A DNA stretch of 64,000 nt from Acinetobacter sp. NIPH 2699 (lineage in GTDB: Bacteria; Pseudomonadota; Gammaproteobacteria; Pseudomonadales; Moraxellaceae). The translations under genes were made by a program, and so were the position numbers. The stretch is from contig NZ_JAKZGL010000016.1 in the NCBI RefSeq assembly GCF_022549355.1, positions 1 to 64,000 of the forward strand, read 5' to 3'. This document shows, in pieces, positions 39,675 to 49,932 of this stretch. The first letter of the stretch is position 1. Every line of letters begins with the position of its first letter. Below the pieces are notes generated by a model. The model did not search any database. It saw only the letters and a list, made by a program, of their open reading frames with translations, and had not been told where the DNA came from.

Positions 39675-41125
39675 TGCGTTGGTCCAAATACCACTTGACT
39701 TAAATCACGTTGAACACGCTTTCGCTTTAGAATCGGATGATCCGCATGAATCTGATGCGGATCCAGCGTTGCTTTTTCAATGAAACGACTCGCAGATTCA
39801 GATGTTCTCACACGTTCTTTTTTGGCACGGCGATTTCTTGGTTCAGGTTCATTGACTAAAGGCTCTATTTCAGTGACTTTAGCTTCATCCGCATCAGCCG
39901 CCTTACGACGGGTTCTACTGCGCTGACGATTGTACTGACGAATTGCCGCTTCTTTTTGATCAACCGACATTTCTTGGTAGTTTTCCCACCAAACACCCAT
40001 GCCGTCAGTCTGAGTATCACCAGATTTCTCACGAAGTAACAAGAAATCAAATCCAGCTCGGAAGCGTGCATGTCCAGCCAAAGCTTCTATTTGTTGTGGT
40101 TTTGGATTCAACAAACGCGTTTGCATTTCCCAAACTTCACGGATAAAGGTTTCAGCAAAGCGTGGAATAATGGTTCGCGTTGCTTGACGCTTTAATACAT
40201 CAAGCCCAGCTTGAGCACGTGCTTCAGCAGGAACTACACCTTTAGCTAAATAAAACTCACAACGCTCTAAAAATGGTTTCCATAACAATACTGCATAAAA
40301 GAATGCAGGATTGATGGTTTTCCCAATTTGAATCCGTTGATCGGTGTTTCGAGCTGCGCGTTCTATAAATGCAGTGATATTCGGTGGAATTTCAGCAAAT
40401 AACTGCTTCCATACCCCAAAATCAATCAACATTGGTAACACACGGGCTAAGTGCCCCATGGTAAAGAGCTTTTGCGACTCATCATATAAACGATGTGGCG
40501 AGACATCACGCAACAACTGCGTCATCTCAGGATTAAATACATCGAGAATAGATTGATCAATTTGAAAATTCAGTTTTGCCGCAAAACGCAATGCGCGCAA
40601 CATACGCACTGGATCTTCTTCAAAACGCTGTGCAGGTTCACCGAGGAAACGTAATGTACGTGACTTAACATCGTCAACAGCATCGCAAAAATCCAGCACA
40701 ATGCCTTGACGGGGTTGATAATATAAAGTATTGATTGAGAAATCTCGACGTGCGAAATCCTGCTCAATCGTTCCCCAATTATTATCACGAAGAATCATAC
40801 CAGATGCACTGGTGACTGCTTTTTTAGGGGGTGCACGGAAAGTCGCAACTTCAATTAACTCGCGACCAGAATAAACATGTGCTAGTTCGAAACGTCGCCC
40901 GATAATACGGCAACGTCGACCAAAAACTTCTTTCACTTGAGCTGGTGTCGCATCAGTAACTGCATCGAAATCCTTCGGATTAAGACCTAACATCAAGTCA
41001 CGAACACCACCACCCACAATATATGCCTCATAGCCAGCTTTCGTCAGGCTATCAATCACATCTAATATGGAGGAAGGAAGTTGAGTTGTGGATAAACCAC
41101 ATTTTGACGCACGCAAAGTTTGCAA
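39671..41125 (-). CDS. pcnB: Poly(A) polymerase I
   Basis: Adds poly(A) tails that target RNA for decay. The nucleotidyltransferase domain has the GGGVRDLMLGLNPKDFDAVTDA block (about 38-59) with the catalytic Asp pair. The head and body domains follow, and the C-terminus (about 405-484) is strongly basic (RQRSRTRRK, RNRRAKKERVR), a typical PcnB RNA-binding tail which distinguishes it from CCA-adding enzyme. 484 residues. Confidence 0.94.
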   Translation of the reverse strand: MQTLRASKCGLSTTQLPSSILDVIDSLTKAGYEAYIVGGGVRDLMLGLNPKDFDAVTDATPAQVKEVFGRRCRIIGRRFELAHVYSGRELIEVATFRAPPKKAVTSASGMILRDNNWGTIEQDFARRDFSINTLYYQPRQGIVLDFCDAVDDVKSRTLRFLGEPAQRFEEDPVRMLRALRFAAKLNFQIDQSILDVFNPEMTQLLRDVSPHRLYDESQKLFTMGHLARVLPMLIDFGVWKQLFAEIPPNITAFIERAARNTDQRIQIGKTINPAFFYAVLLWKPFLERCEFYLAKGVVPAEARAQAGLDVLKRQATRTIIPRFAETFIREVWEMQTRLLNPKPQQIEALAGHARFRAGFDFLLLREKSGDTQTDGMGVWWENYQEMSVDQKEAAIRQYNRQRSRTRRKAADADEAKVTEIEPLVNEPEPRNRRAKKERVRTSESASRFIEKATLDPHQIHADHPILKRKRVQRDLSQVVFGPTQ

Positions 41126-41263
41126 AAGACACTGTCTCCTACGTCAGGACGTAAATAACAATTTGTCGCTAATCATAGCTCTAACACACACAAAGGGCAA
41201 TTTATTCTGTTGAAGATTCAATAGATCGATGCGTTTAATGCGTGATTTCATTCCCAAACCTCT

Positions 41264-41692
41264 CTAAAGTATCAGTCTTGCTTTATTCTTCTCAAGCAAC
41301 TTTGGTCCTATTCCTTTTACATTCATCAGTTCATCAACCGTTTTAAAACCACCATTCTTTTGACGATACGCGACAATGGCTTGCGCCTTTTTCTCGCCCA
41401 CACCATCTAAGGCTTGCAACTGCTGTAGATTCGCTTGATTTAAACTGATTTTATCACCACGAATATTTACAGAAGATGAAACCTGCTTGGAACTTTGTTG
41501 ATATGCAGGTCGTGATAGATAATAGTGATTGTTCGGCTGATTCGCCAATTGTTGATCACGTGTTTGCTGCTGCGCTTTCCATGTTTGATAGGATTGATCA
41601 AACTGCTGTGCGTAAGTGCTCGGCACGCAACCCAACCAAAAAACCAAGCACAAAAAAATATTATGTTTGCTGCTGAGTTGCGGCAAATTCAT
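41264..41692 (-). CDS. ComEA-like helix-hairpin-helix DNA-binding protein
   Basis: 142-residue exported protein. Signal peptide residues 1 to about 28 (MNLPQL through TYAQ); a Cys at 22 gives an alternative lipoprotein reading, but the context WLGC is poor. The C-terminus (about 82-142) has two helix-hairpin-helix motifs, LQALDGVGEKKAQAIVAYR and MNVKGIGPKLLEKNKARL, as in ComEA, the periplasmic DNA receptor of natural transformation. The linker is Gln/Ser-rich. Its start lies inside mazG (32-nt overlap). Whether it serves DNA uptake is inference. Confidence 0.82.
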   Translation of the reverse strand: MNLPQLSSKHNIFLCLVFWLGCVPSTYAQQFDQSYQTWKAQQQTRDQQLANQPNNHYYLSRPAYQQSSKQVSSSVNIRGDKISLNQANLQQLQALDGVGEKKAQAIVAYRQKNGGFKTVDELMNVKGIGPKLLEKNKARLIL

Positions 41693-42467
41693 TGGAGATC
41701 CCCTGAAGTTTTAATTGTCGTTTTGCTTGCTCCCATAGTTCGTCCATTTCTGCCAAACTCATTTCTTGCAAGTCTTTCTGTTGTCGTTGTGCTTGTTGTT
41801 CAATAAAGGCAAAACGATGTCTAAATTTATGAATCGTTGCCAACAATGCTGTCTCACTCGACAGCCCCAGTTTACGTCCTACATTGATCAAAGAAAATAG
41901 ACAATCACCAAATTCTTCTTCTATTTCATCGGCTTTTTGATTGTTTATCGCTTGTTGTAACTCTGCCAACTCTTCATCTAATTTTGCATAAGCATCGTCA
42001 ATTGTTTCAAAGTCAAAACCAAGTTGTGCCGCTTTCTTTTGAATTTCATGTGCCTGTACCAATGCAGGTGCATGCTTGATCTCATCTAAACGCGACTGGG
42101 CTTTGCCCTGCTTCTCTTGCTGCTTGATTTGTTTCCATAACTCACTGACTTGTTCTGAACTTAAATCTTGATATTTTTCAGCCTGAAATACATGTGGATG
42201 ACGGCGAATCAGTTTCTCACTAATGGCATTCACAACATCTTGAAAATTAAATGCACCTTGCTCACTAAACATTTGCGATTGGAACACCACTTGAAGTAAC
42301 AGATCTCCCAGTTCATTACGGATTTCATCTAAATCACCTACTCGAATCGCAGCTTCGACCTCATAAGCCTCTTCAATGGCATAGCGAGTCAGACTATTGG
42401 GTGTTTGCTGTTGATCCCATGGACATTTCTCTCGCAATTGTCGCATGATTTCTAATAACTTTTCCAT
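41661..42467 (-). CDS. mazG: Nucleoside triphosphate pyrophosphohydrolase MazG
   Basis: Hydrolyses NTPs to NMP and PPi, cleaning damaged nucleotides and, in E. coli, acting in the stringent response. 268 residues, with a first MazG domain starting REKCPWDQQQTPNSL and the metal-binding EEAYEVEAA, and a second MazG domain with EEEFGDCLFSLINVGRKLG. Start ATG 42467 is favoured over TTG 42494 because GGGAGA lies upstream. It belongs to the gacS-cysM-rlmD-relA-mazG order, although two genes now lie between it and relA. Confidence 0.93.
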   Translation of the reverse strand: MEKLLEIMRQLREKCPWDQQQTPNSLTRYAIEEAYEVEAAIRVGDLDEIRNELGDLLLQVVFQSQMFSEQGAFNFQDVVNAISEKLIRRHPHVFQAEKYQDLSSEQVSELWKQIKQQEKQGKAQSRLDEIKHAPALVQAHEIQKKAAQLGFDFETIDDAYAKLDEELAELQQAINNQKADEIEEEFGDCLFSLINVGRKLGLSSETALLATIHKFRHRFAFIEQQAQRQQKDLQEMSLAEMDELWEQAKRQLKLQGISNEFAATQQQT

Positions 42468-42564
42468 GATGATCTCCCAACCCAATCCAACCAAATTGTT
42501 GCAGCATAAAGCAGCTTATGCGTAATATACACCCACTCAAGAAATATCAATATAAAGGAAAGCC

Positions 42565-43341
42565 ATGCAATATAGCGTTTTTATCAGTGGAGCAGCTCAA
42601 GGAATCGGTGCTGAAATCGCTCGCCTTTTCCATCAAAAAGGATTCAAAGTTGGAATCTATGATATCAATGAAGAACAGGCTCAGGATTTAGCAAAAGAAC
42701 TTGGGGAAAATGCTAAAGCAGGCTATTTAGATGTCAGTCATCAACAGCAATGGCAAATTGCGCTGCAAGAGTTTCAAGACTGGGCAGGTGAACTTAATAT
42801 TTTAATTAATAATGCTGGGATTTTATATTCTGGTGCATTTGAGCATACTTCGATTCAATCACACCACCGTATCATTGATATTAATGTCAAAGGTGTTTTA
42901 AACGGCTGTCATACCGCCTTTCCATATCTCAAAAATGCCCGTTTTGCGCGCGTGATTAATCTATCTTCAGCCTCCGCAATTTATGGCCAAGCGGATTTAG
43001 CATCCTATTCTGCCAGCAAGTTTGCAGTGCGTGGTTTAACAGAAGCCCTCGATGTCGAGTGGCAAAAATATAATATTCGTGTATTGGATGTTATGCCTTT
43101 GTTTGTTCAAACCAATATGGTTAAAAATATGGATGCAGCAAGCATTCAAAATATGGGCATTGATTTAACTCCAACCGATGTGGCTAAACAGGTATTGAAT
43201 TTAGCCCTACAAAAAAACCATCTCCTCCTTCCGACGCATACACCTGTAGGCATAAAAACTAAACTACTTTACAAAATATCCAGTATCAGTCCGCAATTTC
43301 TAAATCGTCTAAGCAATTTATTATTATCAAAACAGCATTAA
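42565..43341 (+). CDS. SDR-family oxidoreductase
   Basis: Classical short-chain dehydrogenase of 258 residues. The NAD(P) motif SGAAQGIGAEIARLF (about 8-22), the NNAG motif at about 86-89, and the active-site Ser, Tyr and Lys (INLSSASAIYGQADLASYSASK) are present. An Asp (DIN) at the end of beta-2 suggests NAD preference. Substrate unknown. Divergent from mazG. Confidence 0.85.
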   Translation: MQYSVFISGAAQGIGAEIARLFHQKGFKVGIYDINEEQAQDLAKELGENAKAGYLDVSHQQQWQIALQEFQDWAGELNILINNAGILYSGAFEHTSIQSHHRIIDINVKGVLNGCHTAFPYLKNARFARVINLSSASAIYGQADLASYSASKFAVRGLTEALDVEWQKYNIRVLDVMPLFVQTNMVKNMDAASIQNMGIDLTPTDVAKQVLNLALQKNHLLLPTHTPVGIKTKLLYKISSISPQFLNRLSNLLLSKQH

Positions 43342-43729
43342 TGGTTTTAACCACCTTATGATTTTTACTCCTATTTAAGGTGGTTTATTTTAATAATTAC
43401 AACGCTTAATTTAGTTTAACTTTCACATAAAGCCAAAATTTAAAATAAAATTCAGCCCACCAACCAATCCTGCATAATGTTAAAAAAATGTGAATTATAT
43501 CAATGAAGTTTTTAAACACAAAATTAAATGATAAAAATCAAATAGATACAAATAAAAAATCAAGAAAAAATAGAACCAATAGAAATAAAATAGAGATTTT
43601 TAACCAGGTAGACAGACAATTCTTTAAAAAAGTATTAAAAAATCGTGACATTTAAAAATAAATTAAATAGAATCCACCCGCCAAATACATATTGGCCATT
43701 TAACCGAAAACTTTTAAAGTGTTTATAAT
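43342..43729 (+). other. AT-rich intergenic region
   Basis: 388 bp, extremely AT-rich. It contains a possible 50-codon ORF (43503-43655, separate entry) and presumably the promoter of the secreted protein gene at 43730. No hairpin terminator after the SDR gene is obvious. Confidence 0.5.
43503..43655 (+). CDS. Possible Lys/Asn-rich small ORF
   Basis: ATG 43503 opens 50 codons ending at TAA 43653-43655. The product is rich in Lys, Asn, Arg and Ile, with no signal peptide, and ends FFKKVLKNRDI. No good ribosome site precedes it. Surviving 50 codons without a stop in such AT-rich DNA is mildly unlikely by chance, but this alone does not prove a gene. Confidence 0.2.
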   Translation: MKFLNTKLNDKNQIDTNKKSRKNRTNRNKIEIFNQVDRQFFKKVLKNRDI

Positions 43730-44158
43730 ATGAAAAAACTATTAGTTTTAACTGCTGCTGCAACGCTTTCTTTTTCTACTTTTGCTGCAACTGAGGGTAA
43801 ACCTTTCTCAACGACTGAATTAAGAGCAATGGACTGTCCAACGCTTTCTGTTGAACAAGCCAATGCAAAACGTGAACTCGCGAGCGCAGAAAAAAATATT
43901 GCCAACATTAATGCCAATGCCCAAGCACCTGGCAAAGCGATTAGTAAATGGGCTGGTGTTGCAAGCGGTGCATTAACTGCATTTGGTGGCAACTCAGAAA
44001 AGACGGCTAAAGCAAGCCAAATTGCAAATAATATTGCAGGCGAAGAAGACACTTCTGATGCCAACAACCTTTCTGTTCAAGAGGCGATTAAGGCTAAAGC
44101 TCAAGCAAATATTGATAACATTACCACTTATCAAAAAAGCAAAAAATGCAAAATCTAA
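43730..44158 (+). CDS. Small secreted hypothetical protein
   Basis: 142 residues with a textbook Sec signal peptide (KK start, LLVLTAAATLSFS core, cleavage after TFA near residue 19). The mature part has two cysteines, Cys36 and Cys140 (near the end, KSKKCKI), and could form one disulfide. A central GVASGALTAFGG-type stretch is hydrophobic and Gly-rich; helices rich in Ala and Asn flank it. No family recognised. Monocistronic, followed by a strong terminator. Confidence 0.76.
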   Translation: MKKLLVLTAAATLSFSTFAATEGKPFSTTELRAMDCPTLSVEQANAKRELASAEKNIANINANAQAPGKAISKWAGVASGALTAFGGNSEKTAKASQIANNIAGEEDTSDANNLSVQEAIKAKAQANIDNITTYQKSKKCKI

Positions 44159-44211
44159 TATAGATATTATATTCAGCTACATCTGATGATTAATATTGAT
44201 AGAGTGCAAGT

Positions 44212-44243
44212 ATAATAAAACCCGCTTAAGCGGGTTTTATTAT
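44212..44243. terminator. Terminator between the secreted protein and relA
   Basis: Near-perfect palindrome ATAATAAAACCCGCTT / AAGCGGGTTTTATTAT with centre TTAA. It can stop transcription of both convergent genes. Confidence 0.87.
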
Positions 44244-44256
44244 GCTCGAATAATGT

Positions 44257-46563
44257 TTAACTTCCTTGAACTAAACGTCTGGCACTGATAATTCCAGGTT
44301 GTTGCTCTAGGCGGGCCAATAGACGAGAGAGTTGTGCTAAACCTTTTACTTCAATCAGCAACTTCATATTGGCAATACCATCTGATTCAGAAATTGTATT
44401 GACCTGTCGAATATTGATTTGATCAGAAAAAATCACTTGGGTTAAATCTTTCAGTAAACCACGACGATCATAAGCCTCAACCACGATCTGCACACTTTGA
44501 CCGCGGGTCGGTTGCATTTCCCAATCCGCTTCTACTGCACGCTCAGGCTCTAACCCTGTCATCCGGATATAATCTGTACATGCCACCTTATGAATGCTCA
44601 CACCACGATTCAAGGTGATATAGCCGCCAATTGACTCACCATGTACAGGCTGACAGCATTGAGCGATGTGCAATTCCACATTATCCAAACCATCAATCAA
44701 GATGCCATGTGCAGATAAAGTATGGCTGGCACGCGGATTCAATGCAGGCTTCAAGACCAACTCAGGCTCATCTTGATCCAAATGCATCTGACGGTTCACT
44801 TGGTTAATCAGCGCATGCAGACTAATGTCGCCACTGACCAATGCAACTAAAATATCATCACCAGATTTCAGATTAAAATGAGATGAATAATCTTTTAAAT
44901 CAATACTTTTTGGGTGAATAGCCAGCCGTGCAAGTTCCTTATTAAGCAGCTCTCGACCCACTTCAATATTCTTACTACGATCTTGTTGTCTAAACCAGTG
45001 ACGTAACTTGTCTCGTGCACGTGAGGTTTTGATATAACCTAACGAATTCACTAACCAATCACGGTTTGGTTCACGATCTTTCTTGGTTAGAATCTCAACC
45101 TGTTCACCTGTTTTTAAGGTATAGGTTAATGGCACATAACGCTGATTCACCCGTGCGGCATAGCACTTATTCCCGACCTCAGTATGCACATGGTATGCAA
45201 AGTCGAGAACCGTTGAACCGCGCGCTAACTCCTTAATATCACCATCACGGCTAAATACGTAAATCTTTTCAAAATTTTCAAAATCTTGAATCTGATCTAT
45301 ACCATTCGACTCATCATCTTCGCCATGCGGTGTGGTTTCTGTACGCTCTTGATAATGTTCAAGTACTGCACGCAATGAATGCAAGCGATCATTAAAGGAG
45401 TGGTCGGTATTTTTCGCACCTTCTTTATAGTTAAAGTGCGAGCAAACCCCGAGTTCGGCCTCTTCGTGCATCTCAAAAGTACGAATTTGCACTTCTAGTG
45501 ATTTATTCTCGGCAATAACTGCCGTATGCAACGAGCGATAACCATTAGCTTTCGGGTTAGTCACATAGTCATCAAACTGATTGGGAATATGACGCCATAA
45601 CTGATGCACGATCCCCAAAGCATGGTAACAATCGGGTACGCTTTTCAACAATACACGCACTGCACGAATATCATAGAGCTGATCGAAGCTGAGATTCTTG
45701 CTTTTCATTTTTCGATAGATCGAATAAATGTGCTTCACTCGCCCTGTAATTTCAGCCTGAATATCATATACACCCAATTCAGTCCTAAGCTTATCAATCA
45801 CAAACTGAATGTACTGCTCTCGCTCCAAACGTTTTTCATTCAGTAACGATGCAATTTCTTTATAACGTTCTGGGGCTAAGTAACGAAAGGCAAGGTCTTC
45901 CAGCTCCCATTTCAGTTGCGCAATCCCTAAGCGATGTGCCAACGGAGAGTAAATGGTTAAGATTTCACGAGCGACCCGTTCTTGACGCTCTTTACTTGCA
46001 TTTGCTAACTCACGCAATGCATAAGTACGCTCTGCCAATTTGATTAATACAACACGCACATCTTCTGTCACCGAGATGAGCATCTTGTAAATGCCGTTTA
46101 AATGTTCACGCTGGTTATTATTAAAATGATCTTCTAGACGCTTATTTTTCTCAATTAACTCAGACAGTTTACCCATCGCAAGTGTCCCTTTGACGAGACC
46201 CAATACTTGCTCACCAAACTCACGCTGAATATCCTCAAGTGTGATCAATCCCTCACGTACACTGCGATATAATACTGCCGCTGACAACGTATCTTCATCT
46301 ACATGTAAATGCGCTAGAATATCTGCCATACCAATCCCAGTACTAAAGGTATTGGTATGATGATTAACCGTGGTTTCTAACTCTTTTGCTAAGGTAAGCT
46401 CTGCAACTTTTTGTAGTTGTTTCAGCTCCGCCCTATCCAAGATATCGCACACTCGATCTAGCCAAGAAACTAGACTACTTTGCGCTTCAGCGGCATGTTC
46501 TACAGTCGCTTCCTCAGACAATTCTTGGAATCGCCCAGGTAACTGTTCACGTACTGTGACCAT
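44257..46563 (-). CDS. relA: RelA, (p)ppGpp synthetase
   Basis: Ribosome-associated alarmone synthetase of 768 residues. The N-terminal HD region is degenerate: where hydrolases have the HD pair, this has AAVLYRSVREG (about 95-105), so hydrolysis is not expected. The synthetase domain has DQLYDIRAVRVLL and NGYRSLHTAVIAENKSLEVQIRT. The TGS domain (VFSRDGDIKELARGSTVLDFAYHVH) and a C-terminal ACT domain follow. RelA rather than SpoT is supported by the inactive HD and by rlmD lying just upstream, as in E. coli. Confidence 0.93.
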   Translation of the reverse strand: MVTVREQLPGRFQELSEEATVEHAAEAQSSLVSWLDRVCDILDRAELKQLQKVAELTLAKELETTVNHHTNTFSTGIGMADILAHLHVDEDTLSAAVLYRSVREGLITLEDIQREFGEQVLGLVKGTLAMGKLSELIEKNKRLEDHFNNNQREHLNGIYKMLISVTEDVRVVLIKLAERTYALRELANASKERQERVAREILTIYSPLAHRLGIAQLKWELEDLAFRYLAPERYKEIASLLNEKRLEREQYIQFVIDKLRTELGVYDIQAEITGRVKHIYSIYRKMKSKNLSFDQLYDIRAVRVLLKSVPDCYHALGIVHQLWRHIPNQFDDYVTNPKANGYRSLHTAVIAENKSLEVQIRTFEMHEEAELGVCSHFNYKEGAKNTDHSFNDRLHSLRAVLEHYQERTETTPHGEDDESNGIDQIQDFENFEKIYVFSRDGDIKELARGSTVLDFAYHVHTEVGNKCYAARVNQRYVPLTYTLKTGEQVEILTKKDREPNRDWLVNSLGYIKTSRARDKLRHWFRQQDRSKNIEVGRELLNKELARLAIHPKSIDLKDYSSHFNLKSGDDILVALVSGDISLHALINQVNRQMHLDQDEPELVLKPALNPRASHTLSAHGILIDGLDNVELHIAQCCQPVHGESIGGYITLNRGVSIHKVACTDYIRMTGLEPERAVEADWEMQPTRGQSVQIVVEAYDRRGLLKDLTQVIFSDQINIRQVNTISESDGIANMKLLIEVKGLAQLSRLLARLEQQPGIISARRLVQGS

Positions 46564-46609
46564 ACCATTCTCCTCTGGATATATAACTCATTTTCTAATC
46601 GTTTATCTC

Positions 46610-48001
46610 TTAGATTTTATCAAACTCATTTTTTTCAAATAAGGCAATAGATTCAACATGTTCAGTATGGGTAAACATATCCATCACTGCAGCTTTCCTG
46701 AGCCGATAACCATATTGTGCCAATACACCCGCATCCCTTGCCAGTGTTGAAGGATTACATGAAACATAAACGATTCTTTTTGCTCCAAACTTCGGTACAT
46801 ATTGCATTACCTCAAGTGCACCCGATCTAGGAGGATCAATCAATAATGCATCAAATCCTTGTTTTGCCCAAGAATGATGCGAAAAATCTTTTGTTAAATC
46901 TTGTGAAAAGAACACGGCATGAGGCAGCTCGTTTGCTTTTGCATTCTCCGTCGCCCGCTGTACCATTTCATCACTTGCTTCAACACCCACCACTTGACCT
47001 GTCTCACCCACACAACGTGCTAGAGGGAGGGAAAAGTTACCTAATCCACAAAATAGATCAAGCACCCTTTCTCCTTGCTGTAATTCTAGCAATTCACATG
47101 CCAATTGAACCATTTTAGCATTTATAGCGCCATTTACTTGTGTAAAATCCAACGGTGAAAATGCAAAATTGACATCAAAGTCTTCTAAACGGTAATGCAA
47201 GCGCATTGGTGCTCGCGGATCATCCACTCGATGTACACTGTCCGCACCTTTGGGTTGCAAGTACAACTGCCATTGTTTATCTAACGCGAATTGACGTAAT
47301 TGGTTGACATCCGACACATTTAATTCATCTAAGTGACGAATTAACAATGCCACGTCCTGATCCCCCATAGCCAACTCGATATGACCAATCTGTGCTTTAG
47401 CACTTAAGTTCTCGAGTAGCTTTCTCAACTCAGGTAATGTTGCGGATAAGGTTTGTTCCAGTACGTTACACTGCTGAATGGCCGTTAAGTGATTACTGTG
47501 ATGCTCCCGAAAGCCCATCACTAAGCGGTCTTGCTTTGCGATATAACGAACACCAATCCTAGCACGACGTCGATAATCCGTTTTCACCGAGCGGATTGGA
47601 TCTAGCCACTGTTCGGGTTGTAAGCCCGCAAAATGCTGTAGATGAGACTGCAATACGTTTTGCTTCAGGCGAATCTGCTCATCAGGATGAATATGTTGTA
47701 AGCTACAGCCACCACACACCCCATAATGAGGGCAAATCGGCTCAATTCTCTGCTCAGCAGCCTCGCTCTCAAGCGTCAGCATTTCAGCTTCTTCTAAGCG
47801 GGTGGTCTGATGGGTAATCCTTGCCTGAACAGTTTCACCGACTAAAGCATTCCGAATAAAAACTTTTTTACCCTGCTTTTCTTTAGGATGATCTGCATGC
47901 GTTCCATAATGCGCAATCCCTCGCCCCTCATGCGAAAAAGCTTCGACTTGAAAAGTATAAATGGGATTTTGGGCTGGACGATGTTTCGCTTTCTGTTTCA
48001 A
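46610..48001 (-). CDS. rlmD: 23S rRNA (uracil(1939)-C5)-methyltransferase RlmD
   Basis: Fe-S SAM-dependent methyltransferase of 463 residues. The TRAM domain is at about residues 14-75. The iron-sulfur cysteines Cys90, Cys96 and Cys99 lie in [11 protein letters not shown], with a fourth in QQCNVLEQ. The SAM domain has [15 protein letters not shown], and the catalytic Cys lies in [13 protein letters not shown]. Placed upstream of relA, 46 bp apart. Confidence 0.94.
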   Translation of the reverse strand: MKQKAKHRPAQNPIYTFQVEAFSHEGRGIAHYGTHADHPKEKQGKKVFIRNALVGETVQARITHQTTRLEEAEMLTLESEAAEQRIEPICPHYGVCGGCSLQHIHPDEQIRLKQNVLQSHLQHFAGLQPEQWLDPIRSVKTDYRRRARIGVRYIAKQDRLVMGFREHHSNHLTAIQQCNVLEQTLSATLPELRKLLENLSAKAQIGHIELAMGDQDVALLIRHLDELNVSDVNQLRQFALDKQWQLYLQPKGADSVHRVDDPRAPMRLHYRLEDFDVNFAFSPLDFTQVNGAINAKMVQLACELLELQQGERVLDLFCGLGNFSLPLARCVGETGQVVGVEASDEMVQRATENAKANELPHAVFFSQDLTKDFSHHSWAKQGFDALLIDPPRSGALEVMQYVPKFGAKRIVYVSCNPSTLARDAGVLAQYGYRLRKAAVMDMFTHTEHVESIALFEKNEFDKI

Positions 48002-48010
48002 AAGATGAAC

Positions 48011-48835
48011 CTAATTTTTTGGCGCAAAAGTATCTGCGGTGAATACAGTATATTGCGATGTTCGCTGCCATACCTGTAAAAAATCTGATTGTTGCGTTTG
48101 TGTTTGTAAATATTCAACCGTTGATTGGATCAACTGACCATGATCCTGTTGATTAAGCTGACCTTTTAACAGTAGCCAACGTAAATAAACCAACCAAGTA
48201 TTTAAAACGTCACCTTCACAATAACTGGTCAATTTTAACCATTGCTCAGTACGGACATACTCAGGCACATGATAGCCAGATTCACCACGCTTTCCTGGAA
48301 AGCCGAGCAGACAGGCAATATCATCCAATTTTTGAAAATTACGACCATTAAACATGGCCATCACATCCATCAAATCAACATGGCGATGATGGTAGCGGTT
48401 TTGATAATTATTAAAACGTTTCTGCTGATCAATTTCGCCTTGATCAAATAAACTCGGTGCCACAAGTCCATGATACATAGAACGAAATAAGATCACAGGC
48501 AGATCAAACTGTGAGCCATTCCAACTGACCAAAGTCGGCTGTTTCTTATCAAAAATAGACAAAAACTTAGTCAACATTTCTGCTTCTGAATTTTGTTCTC
48601 GACTAAATGAAAACAGTCGAAAACCCTTTTCATCAATCCACAAACCAGAAATACAGGCAATTTCATGTAAAGGTAAACGCTGAAAATCCACGCCTGACTC
48701 TTGACGGCGAATCTTGGTCAGTGCCTGTTCCACATCAGCGTCTGGTAAATCAAGGTGATGAAGATGAGCACCAGCTTTTAAATCGGTCAGTGTTTCAATA
48801 TCAAAAACTAAAGTCGGAAAACGTAAGCTCATCAT
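48011..48835 (-). CDS. Predicted 3'-5' exonuclease (PolB-like)
   Basis: 274-residue DEDD-family exonuclease similar to the PolB-exonuclease-like domain. The first Exo motif VFDIETLTD is at about 9-17, with Asp12 and Glu14 as metal ligands; VSWNGSQFDLPVILFRS is Exo II, and SYCEGDVLNTW is Exo III-like. No polymerase domain. It sits between cysM and rlmD (9 bp from rlmD). Substrate unknown. Two adjacent ATG codons (48835 and 48832) are equally good starts. Confidence 0.85.
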   Translation of the reverse strand: MMSLRFPTLVFDIETLTDLKAGAHLHHLDLPDADVEQALTKIRRQESGVDFQRLPLHEIACISGLWIDEKGFRLFSFSREQNSEAEMLTKFLSIFDKKQPTLVSWNGSQFDLPVILFRSMYHGLVAPSLFDQGEIDQQKRFNNYQNRYHHRHVDLMDVMAMFNGRNFQKLDDIACLLGFPGKRGESGYHVPEYVRTEQWLKLTSYCEGDVLNTWLVYLRWLLLKGQLNQQDHGQLIQSTVEYLQTQTQQSDFLQVWQRTSQYTVFTADTFAPKN

Positions 48836-48849
48836 TCAATACAATTCAG

Positions 48850-49785
48850 TTAGGCTTGGTCTTCATCTTGCACTGAAAACAACCCCGTCGACAAGTAACG
48901 ATCGCCTCGGTCGCAGATAATACAAACAATCACTGCATCTGGCGTTTGTTCTGCAATCTTAATCGAAGCCCAAACAGCGCCACCAGAAGATGTCCCTGCA
49001 CTAATCCCTTCCTTACGTGCCAATTTACGCATGGTTTTTTCTGCTTCAATCTGTGGAATATCCATAATACGATCCACACGACTCGCATCATAAATCGTTG
49101 GTAAGTATTCTTGTGGCCAACGGCGAATCCCAGCAATGCTTGAGCCATCTGCAGGTTGCAAACCAACAATTTGAATCTCAGGGTTTTGTTCTTTTAGATA
49201 TTTCGACACGCCCATAATCGTGCCTGTGGTCCCCATTGAACTCACAAAATGAGTGATCTTTCCACCGGTCTGCTGCCAGATCTCAGGACCTGTCGTCAGA
49301 TAATGTGCTTCTGAATTATCAGGATTACCAAACTGATTGAGTACCAAGCCCTTGCCTTCGGCTTGCATTTGTAATGCCAAGTCACGCGCGCCTTCCATGC
49401 CTTGTTGCTGCGTCACTTCAATTAACTCAGCACCATATGCCAACATAGCATCTTTACGCTCTTGGCTCATATTGTTCGGCATGATCAGCTTCATTTTATA
49501 GCCACGCATGGCTGCGACCATTGCGAGAGCAATGCCCGTGTTGCCGCTGGTTGCTTCAATAAGCGTGTCGCCTGGTTGAATCTGACCACGCTTTTCCGCT
49601 TGGATAATCATATTGTATGCAGGACGATCTTTGACAGAACCAGCAGGGTTATTCCCTTCTAATTTTGCTAATACCGTGGCCTGAGTATGACTTGCTAACC
49701 GCTGCAAACGCACTAAAGGGGTTTTACCGACATAGTCATCCAGTAAAAATTCATCTGCTAAAAAATCAGTTTGCGTATTCGTCAT
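48850..49785 (-). CDS. cysM: Cysteine synthase B
   Basis: PLP enzyme that makes cysteine from O-acetylserine and sulfide or thiosulfate; 311 residues. The PLP Lys is in NPAGSVKDRPAYNM (about 44-57), and the EATSGNTGIALAMVAA and GTTGTIMGVSKYL phosphate-binding loops are present. The frame extends to TTG 49803, but ATG 49785 begins the normal N-terminus. Divergent from gacS, as in Pseudomonas. Confidence 0.94.
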   Translation of the reverse strand: MTNTQTDFLADEFLLDDYVGKTPLVRLQRLASHTQATVLAKLEGNNPAGSVKDRPAYNMIIQAEKRGQIQPGDTLIEATSGNTGIALAMVAAMRGYKMKLIMPNNMSQERKDAMLAYGAELIEVTQQQGMEGARDLALQMQAEGKGLVLNQFGNPDNSEAHYLTTGPEIWQQTGGKITHFVSSMGTTGTIMGVSKYLKEQNPEIQIVGLQPADGSSIAGIRRWPQEYLPTIYDASRVDRIMDIPQIEAEKTMRKLARKEGISAGTSSGGAVWASIKIAEQTPDAVIVCIICDRGDRYLSTGLFSVQDEDQA

Positions 49786-49932
49786 GATCGACACCGATAT
49801 CAAGGTGGCGCTATTGTATGAAAAAAACAGAGAGACTGCACCTTTTCGCGCTGCTTTTTATTGGCAGCTCAATGCTCACCCCCATACAAAGCATGCTAAG
49901 ATATTTTGCAGAACGATAAATCTGCCGCGACT

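Noticed and set aside
43723..44067. Minus-strand ORF opposite the secreted protein gene
   Set aside because: The plus strand has a signal peptide, a good start and a terminator; this is a shadow.
44257..46563. Naming relA as spoT
   Set aside because: The HD motif is degenerate and rlmD lies upstream, as for relA.
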